Of a stretch of DNA of 64,000 bases, positions 60,025 to 64,000 are shown in pieces (the stretch's first letter is position 1; each line of letters begins with the position of its first letter). The position numbers were made by a program, and so were the translations under genes. Location: contig NZ_FTMN01000008.1 in the NCBI RefSeq assembly GCF_900155945.1, forward strand, positions 124,001 through 188,000. The letters run 5' to 3'. This stretch comes from Marinobacterium stanieri. GTDB taxonomy: Bacteria > Pseudomonadota > Gammaproteobacteria > Pseudomonadales > Balneatricaceae. The notes below the pieces were generated by a model. That model saw only the letters and a list, made by a program, of their open reading frames with translations, made no database searches and was not told where the DNA came from.

Positions 60025-61632
60025 GTGGCGTCCAGGACAGTCGACTACTCTAATAAAAGCGTACTCCTGATCGACAGCAGCGGTAATCTGCGGTCGACCA
60101 TTTACTATATGTTGCGCGAACTGGGCGTTAAAAACCTTCTCGCCACCACGGTGAACGACAAGGTGCTGACGCTGATTCAGGAGTCCTCCTACGACATTAT
60201 TCTGCTGGGCCACAACAGCAGCGATTCGGTCACCGGTATGCAACTGCTCGAAGAGGCACGTTACCGGGGTTATATCCGACCTACCGCCGGCTGGATTTTC
60301 ATGACCAGCGATGCGTCTCAGGAAGTGGTGTTGCATGCCATCGACAGCCGTCCTGACGACTTGCTGACCCGACCCTTTACCATCGACGAACTCAAGAGTC
60401 GTCTTGATCAGCTGGTCCTGCGCAAGCAGGTACTGCGACCGGTGGAGCAGTCCATCGAAGTCGGAGATCTGGAAGGTGCTGTCATCGCCTGTGACGATAT
60501 CCCGCGTCAGGACACTAACTACGACTACGCCTGCCGCCTTAAAGCCAGTCTGCTGATACAGCTGAAACGACCGGACGAAGCCTATGAGGTGCTGGAACCC
60601 CTGTTCTGGCAGACTCAGGACAAGGAAATAGGCCTGGTGATGGCCGAATCTCTGGCGGCCATGAACCGGTTGAATGAAGCCAAAGAGCTGCTGGGCAGCC
60701 TGATTGAAAACTTCCCGTTGCTGATCTCGGCCTATGATCTACTGGCCAAGGTGCATGAGAAAAACGGTGATCTTGATGACGCGCGAGATATCTTAAAACA
60801 GGCGACGTCCAAATCCCCCATGGGGATTCCGCGCCAGATGGAACTGGGACGAGTCGCGACCCAAACCCGTGTGCTGGATATGGCCGAAGGAGCCTACCGC
60901 AAATCCATCCAGCTGGGGCGCCGCAGTTGCTACCGTTCCCCGGAGCCCTATCTGCGTCTGGCCAATATTCGACGCCTGGAAATGCTGGACGCGGACAGCC
61001 GTCGCCAGATTGATCTGCGTAACGACTTCGATGTGGTGCTGAATAACGCCGAGTTTGCTTTCCCGAGGGATAACACGCTCAAGGTGCGCTCCAACCTGCT
61101 CAGAGCCAAGATTTGTGAAGACCTGGGGGAAGCTTCCCAGGCACAGCAGTTTCGTTCTGTTGCCAATGAGCATAACCAGTCACTTGAGCAGCCTCTGCAA
61201 CTGGATCGAGAGCAGTTGCTGCTGTCCGGTGACAAGGTACCCATGCTTGAGCCTGAAACCACTCAGGAGCCTGCAGCCAAGGGTGGTGTGCGTCGCGACC
61301 ATGCCATGAGTGACAAGGTTAATCGTCTGGGCGTTAAGCACTATCTGGCCGGCAAGTTGTCTCAGGCAATCCGCTATTTTGGCCTGGCCATCGAGTACGA
61401 CCCGGGTAATGTACCGGCGCTGTTGAATCTGGCCCAGCTGTTCCTGGAGGCGGCGCGCGATAATGCCAGCAAGCGCGACGAGCGTTTCCGCATGGTGGAC
61501 CGCTATCTGCGACTCACGGACCGACTACCACTGGAGCCGGCTGAGAAATTGCGCCAGACACAGCTGCTCAAATACCGCAAGCAACCCTTGGATACCCTGC
61601 CGCCCGGCTCACTGGGCAGCTTGCTGCGCTGA
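60025..61632 (+). CDS. Degenerate receiver domain plus TPR protein
   Basis: A 535-residue cytoplasmic protein. Residues about 11-130 have the response-regulator fold (KSVLLIDSSGNLRSTIYYML, GWIFMTSDASQEV, DDLLTRPFTIDEL), but the phospho-acceptor position reads LLGHN (Gly62 instead of Asp), the acidic pair is reduced to Asp17-Ser18 and the usual KPF is RPF. It is therefore unlikely to be phosphorylated. The rest is a chain of TPR-like helices (about 140-290 and 430-500, such as RLGVKHYLAGKLSQAIRYFG), suited to holding partner proteins. GTG at 60025 is the only start near the domain edge; its ribosome site is poor. No output domain is seen. Confidence 0.8.
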   Translation: MASRTVDYSNKSVLLIDSSGNLRSTIYYMLRELGVKNLLATTVNDKVLTLIQESSYDIILLGHNSSDSVTGMQLLEEARYRGYIRPTAGWIFMTSDASQEVVLHAIDSRPDDLLTRPFTIDELKSRLDQLVLRKQVLRPVEQSIEVGDLEGAVIACDDIPRQDTNYDYACRLKASLLIQLKRPDEAYEVLEPLFWQTQDKEIGLVMAESLAAMNRLNEAKELLGSLIENFPLLISAYDLLAKVHEKNGDLDDARDILKQATSKSPMGIPRQMELGRVATQTRVLDMAEGAYRKSIQLGRRSCYRSPEPYLRLANIRRLEMLDADSRRQIDLRNDFDVVLNNAEFAFPRDNTLKVRSNLLRAKICEDLGEASQAQQFRSVANEHNQSLEQPLQLDREQLLLSGDKVPMLEPETTQEPAAKGGVRRDHAMSDKVNRLGVKHYLAGKLSQAIRYFGLAIEYDPGNVPALLNLAQLFLEAARDNASKRDERFRMVDRYLRLTDRLPLEPAEKLRQTQLLKYRKQPLDTLPPGSLGSLLR

Positions 61633-61633
61633 T

Positions 61634-63163
61634 TCAGTCCAGCTGCTGCAGAAAGATACGCGCACTCTCCTGAATGGCTTCCCTGGCATCGTCTGACATC
61701 TTGTTCAGGTTGCGATAGGCCAGCCCCAGGCGCGGATTCTGTTCCAGCTGTTCCCGGTTACGTGCCAGAAAATCCCAGTACAGATAATTGAAAGGGCAGG
61801 CTTTGGCGCCCGTTTTCTGTTTCACGTCGTAGCGGCAGTGTTGGCAATAGTCCGACATGCGGTTGATATAGGCACCGCTGGCTGCGTAGGGTTTGCTGGC
61901 CATCAGGCCCCCATCGGCAAACAGGATCATGCCCTGCACGTTGGGCATTTCCACCCATTCATAGGCATCGGCATAGACCAGCAGGTACCACTCATTCACC
62001 TCCGCGGGGTTGGCCCCTATCAGCAGGGCGAAGTTACCCAGCACCATCAGCCGCTGGATATGATGGGCGTAGGCATGGCGACGCGTATCCTCCACACATT
62101 GGTGCAGGCAGTTCATGGCAGTGGTTTGCCCCCAATAGAGTCCGGGCAGGGGGCGGTCGGCCTTCAGGTAGTTGCCTTCTTTATATGCCGGCATCTGCAG
62201 CCAGTAGAGGCCACGCACATACTCGCGCCAACCCAGAATCTGGCGGATAAATCCCTCGACGGCGTTGAGAGGTGCCTTTTCCTGTTGATAAGCCGTTTCA
62301 GCCGCTTCGATCACCTCGCGAGGCTCCAGTAATCCCAGGTTGATATAGAAGCTCAGATGGGAATGAAACAACCAGGGATCCTGCTGGCGCATGGCATCCT
62401 GGTAGTCACCAAACAGGGGCAGGCGTTCACGGATGAACTGGTCCAGTACCTCAAGTGCCTGGGCACGGGTGACGGCATAGTGAAAGTCATCCAGCTCTCC
62501 AAAGTGGTCGGGAAAGCCTGTCTGAATCAGGTCGATAACGTCTTGGGTGATGCTGTCAGGCTCAAAGCGGGCGGGGGCGGGTGGTGTCAGGTCTGCGGGC
62601 ATTGCCTTGCGGTTGGAGCTGTCGAAATTCCATTGCCCACCCACGGGTTTGCCCTCATGCATCAGAATACCGTAGCGCTTGCGCAGGTTGCGGTAAAAGT
62701 ACTCCATCCGCAGCTGACGCCTGCCCTGAGCCCAGTCTCTGAAATCGTCTGTTGAGGACAGAAAACGGTCATCTTCGCGCAGTTCAATATGTGCGTCCGA
62801 GGTCTGTTGCCACTGCTGAAACTGTTGCAGCAACCTGTATTCGCCAGGTCTGGTGATGACACAGTGGCGGCAGCCTGAGGCGTTGAGAATATGCTCAACT
62901 TCCCGGATAAAGTCAGAATACCGGTCCGTATCGTCGAGGCGTCGATAGCAGACGCGATAGCCTTTTTCCTTCAACGTCTTGGCAAAGTGCCGCATGGCTG
63001 ACAGCACCAGAACCAGTTTCTTTTTGTGATGTGCCACATAGGTTGCTTCGCTGTGCAGCTCACACATCAGAATCAGATCCTGCTCGGGATCGATATCTTT
63101 GAGGCTGCTAATATTCAGACTTAGCTGATCACCCAGGATCAGCCGCAAGCGGGGAGAAGGCAC
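61634..63163 (-). CDS. Fe-S cryptochrome/(6-4) photolyase-related protein
   Basis: A 509-residue flavoprotein of the bacterial FeS-BCP/PhrB group, which repairs (6-4) photoproducts with blue light or acts as a light sensor. N-terminal antenna (Rossmann) domain from LRLILGDQLSLNISSLKDID; C-terminal FAD and Fe-S domain with VGQWNFDSSNRKAMP, RRHAYAHHIQRLMVLGNFAL (the conserved His pair) and four Cys for a [4Fe-4S] cluster (NCLHQC region, SDYCQHCRYD and AKACPFNYLYW). The start is GTG at 63163 with GGAG about 8 nt upstream. Convergent with the receiver/TPR gene, only 1 bp between stops. Confidence 0.9.
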   Translation of the reverse strand: MPSPRLRLILGDQLSLNISSLKDIDPEQDLILMCELHSEATYVAHHKKKLVLVLSAMRHFAKTLKEKGYRVCYRRLDDTDRYSDFIREVEHILNASGCRHCVITRPGEYRLLQQFQQWQQTSDAHIELREDDRFLSSTDDFRDWAQGRRQLRMEYFYRNLRKRYGILMHEGKPVGGQWNFDSSNRKAMPADLTPPAPARFEPDSITQDVIDLIQTGFPDHFGELDDFHYAVTRAQALEVLDQFIRERLPLFGDYQDAMRQQDPWLFHSHLSFYINLGLLEPREVIEAAETAYQQEKAPLNAVEGFIRQILGWREYVRGLYWLQMPAYKEGNYLKADRPLPGLYWGQTTAMNCLHQCVEDTRRHAYAHHIQRLMVLGNFALLIGANPAEVNEWYLLVYADAYEWVEMPNVQGMILFADGGLMASKPYAASGAYINRMSDYCQHCRYDVKQKTGAKACPFNYLYWDFLARNREQLEQNPRLGLAYRNLNKMSDDAREAIQESARIFLQQLD

Positions 63164-63245
63164 AGGTTTGCTCCGTAGACGTAGAACTGAGATTTACGTG
63201 AGAGAAACCGGGATGGATTTTTGCGGCAGGTACAAACGACAGGCG

Positions 63246-63278
63246 AAAAAAATGCCCACAGGCAGAACCTGTGGGCAT
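63246..63278 (-). terminator. Terminator of the small unknown gene
   Basis: 11-bp perfect stem ATGCCCACAGG/CCTGTGGGCAT with a 5-nt loop. On the minus strand it is followed by TTTTTTCGC. It lies 53 bp after the small gene and separates it from the photolyase gene. Confidence 0.85.
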
Positions 63279-63330
63279 CAAACAACAAACAACAGATAAG
63301 GAATCAACACCATGAAGTGAAGATCGTGCG

Positions 63331-63552
63331 TTACGCCTTGCAGACGTGACGCGGTGCGCCAATACGGCAACCATAAACACCGACTTCCCCTTTCCAACGC
63401 ATCCACGTCAGCAGGTCGGCCAGTTGGTTGAACAGCTTGGCAACAGCACCCTGGCTTTCAGATGCCTCGGCATCCGTGTAACCCATGGCCACCAGCTCCT
63501 GGTGGATACGACGATCTTCATTGGCAAGACCGGTGTAGTGCTTCTGGTTCAT
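63331..63552 (-). CDS. Small hypothetical protein
   Basis: A 73-residue protein I do not recognise. It starts MNQKHYTGLANEDRRIHQEL at ATG 63552, with GGGGAG 7 nt upstream; five more codons upstream are open without support. The middle (SQGAVAKLFNQLADLLTWMR) should be an amphipathic helix; the end has two Cys (GVYGCRIGAPRHVCKA) that might bind metal or form a disulfide. No signal peptide or membrane span. Own ribosome site and own terminator support that it is real. Confidence 0.72.
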   Translation of the reverse strand: MNQKHYTGLANEDRRIHQELVAMGYTDAEASESQGAVAKLFNQLADLLTWMRWKGEVGVYGCRIGAPRHVCKA

Positions 63553-63612
63553 AACAACACTCCCCAAAATGTGTGTTAGACCTTAGTAGTATACATAGAG
63601 TTAATATGTGAA

Positions 63613-63646
63613 GCAATTGTCTGTTTAGTGATCAACAGACAATTGC
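63613..63646. repeat. 13-bp perfect inverted repeat (probable operator)
   Basis: GCAATTGTCTGTT and AACAGACAATTGC flank an 8-bp centre. It lies between the small unknown gene and the DUF3365 gene, which diverge, with no T tract on either side, so a protein-binding site is more likely than a terminator. Confidence 0.6.
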
Positions 63647-63727
63647 AGGAAAAAAACAGATCGGCAGATGCTTGAAGCCTGAGCAAACCCTTATATTCTT
63701 TAAGGAGTCTTCAAGAGTGGGAAATGG

Positions 63728-64000
63728 ATGCAACTGCGCCAGCTGTTCCTGATCAACCTTATCGTCGTGCTGCTGTGCAGCCTTATCGTCGGCTTTTCCT
63801 GGCTGGTGAATCGGAATGCGCTCGAAGGGGCGGGTTTGTCCGTGTTCCAGGCCCAGGGGCGTGCGGCGTTCGAGTTGATTCGGGCTGCACGTCACTGGAA
63901 TGCTGATACGGAGGGCGTCTATGTTCCAGTGTCCCCTGATATTCATCCCAACCCCTACTTACACCTCCCGGATAGAGACATCACAGATAACCATGGCCGC
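63728..64000 (+). CDS. DUF3365 (Tll0287-like) sensor protein, 3'-truncated
   Basis: The first 91 residues of a membrane sensor that runs off the right edge. One N-terminal transmembrane helix (LFLINLIVVLLCSLIVGFSW) is followed by the start of a DUF3365 domain: EGAGLSVFQAQGRAAFELIR, WNADTEGVYVPVSPDI and PNPYLHLPDRDIT. In the family this periplasmic domain, in some cases heme-binding, precedes a histidine kinase, GGDEF or chemoreceptor module, which cannot be seen here. The ATG at 63728 has GTGGGAA upstream; another ATG at 63724 is in a different, short frame. Confidence 0.78.
   Translation, partial: MQLRQLFLINLIVVLLCSLIVGFSWLVNRNALEGAGLSVFQAQGRAAFELIRAARHWNADTEGVYVPVSPDIHPNPYLHLPDRDITDNHGR

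Noticed and set aside
59855-60070. 71-residue plus-strand frame before the receiver/TPR gene
   Set aside because: Runs through the terminator hairpin and overlaps the real gene; no ribosome site or similarity.

Overview
The window is a stretch of chromosome from a gammaproteobacterium, most like the Oceanospirillales/Pseudomonadales side of the class. This rests on gene order (rpsB-tsf-pyrH-frr-uppS-cdsA-rseP-bamA-skp-lpxD-fabZ-lpxA-lpxB-rnhB-dnaE-accA-tilS-pyrG-eno-ftsB-truD-surE-pcm-nlpD-rpoS-fdxA-mutS-cinA-recA), on the FabY-type ketoacyl synthase, on flagellar FlgT/FlgP proteins and on a sodium-pumping decarboxylase (oadGAB) that suits a marine cell. Genus is not decidable from sequence alone. 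I see no insertion sequence, prophage, plasmid origin or CRISPR array. Nearly all genes are housekeeping, with accessory genes at 2-10 kb, 46-48 kb and 58.7-64 kb.

Layout. 0-5.4 kb: the end of prfC, a TatD-type DNase, an unknown lipoprotein, fabY and an OmpA-like lipoprotein. 5.4-10 kb: an outer-membrane/flagellar group (small coiled-coil protein, FlgT, a shortened LpoA-like protein, a LysM protein, FlgP). 10-13.6 kb: glnD and map, reading leftward. 13.7-32.7 kb: one long rightward series for translation, envelope lipid and lipid A synthesis, outer-membrane assembly, replication and fatty acid initiation, with many overlapping or coupled starts. 32.7-41.4 kb: pyrG to rpoS. 41.4-46.2 kb: fdxA and mutS leftward, then a CinA-like gene and recA with a clear LexA box. 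46.2-48 kb: a MocR-type regulator facing a 52-residue DUF1127 protein, lying between recA and recX. 48-53.4 kb: recX, alaS, lysC, csrA, one tRNA-Ser and three identical tRNA-Arg genes. 53.5-58.7 kb: thiI and oadGAB behind a long structured leader. 58.8-64 kb: a histone-deacetylase-like hydrolase, a degenerate receiver/TPR protein, an Fe-S type photolyase, a small unknown protein and the start of a DUF3365 sensor.

The most notable absence is that dxr, ispD and ispF are all missing from the places where gammaproteobacteria normally carry them (beside uppS/cdsA, and between ftsB and truD). The flanking genes are closed up without remnants, so isoprenoid precursors for UppS must come from genes elsewhere or from another pathway. 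Other points worth following are the LpoA-like protein inside a flagellar outer-ring locus, the yjiR/yjiS-like pair splitting recA from recX, a receiver domain lacking its phospho-acceptor aspartate, the structured oadGAB leader with a 16-bp palindrome at its promoter, a possible short RNA upstream of the receiver/TPR gene, and a 13-bp perfect inverted repeat before the DUF3365 gene.
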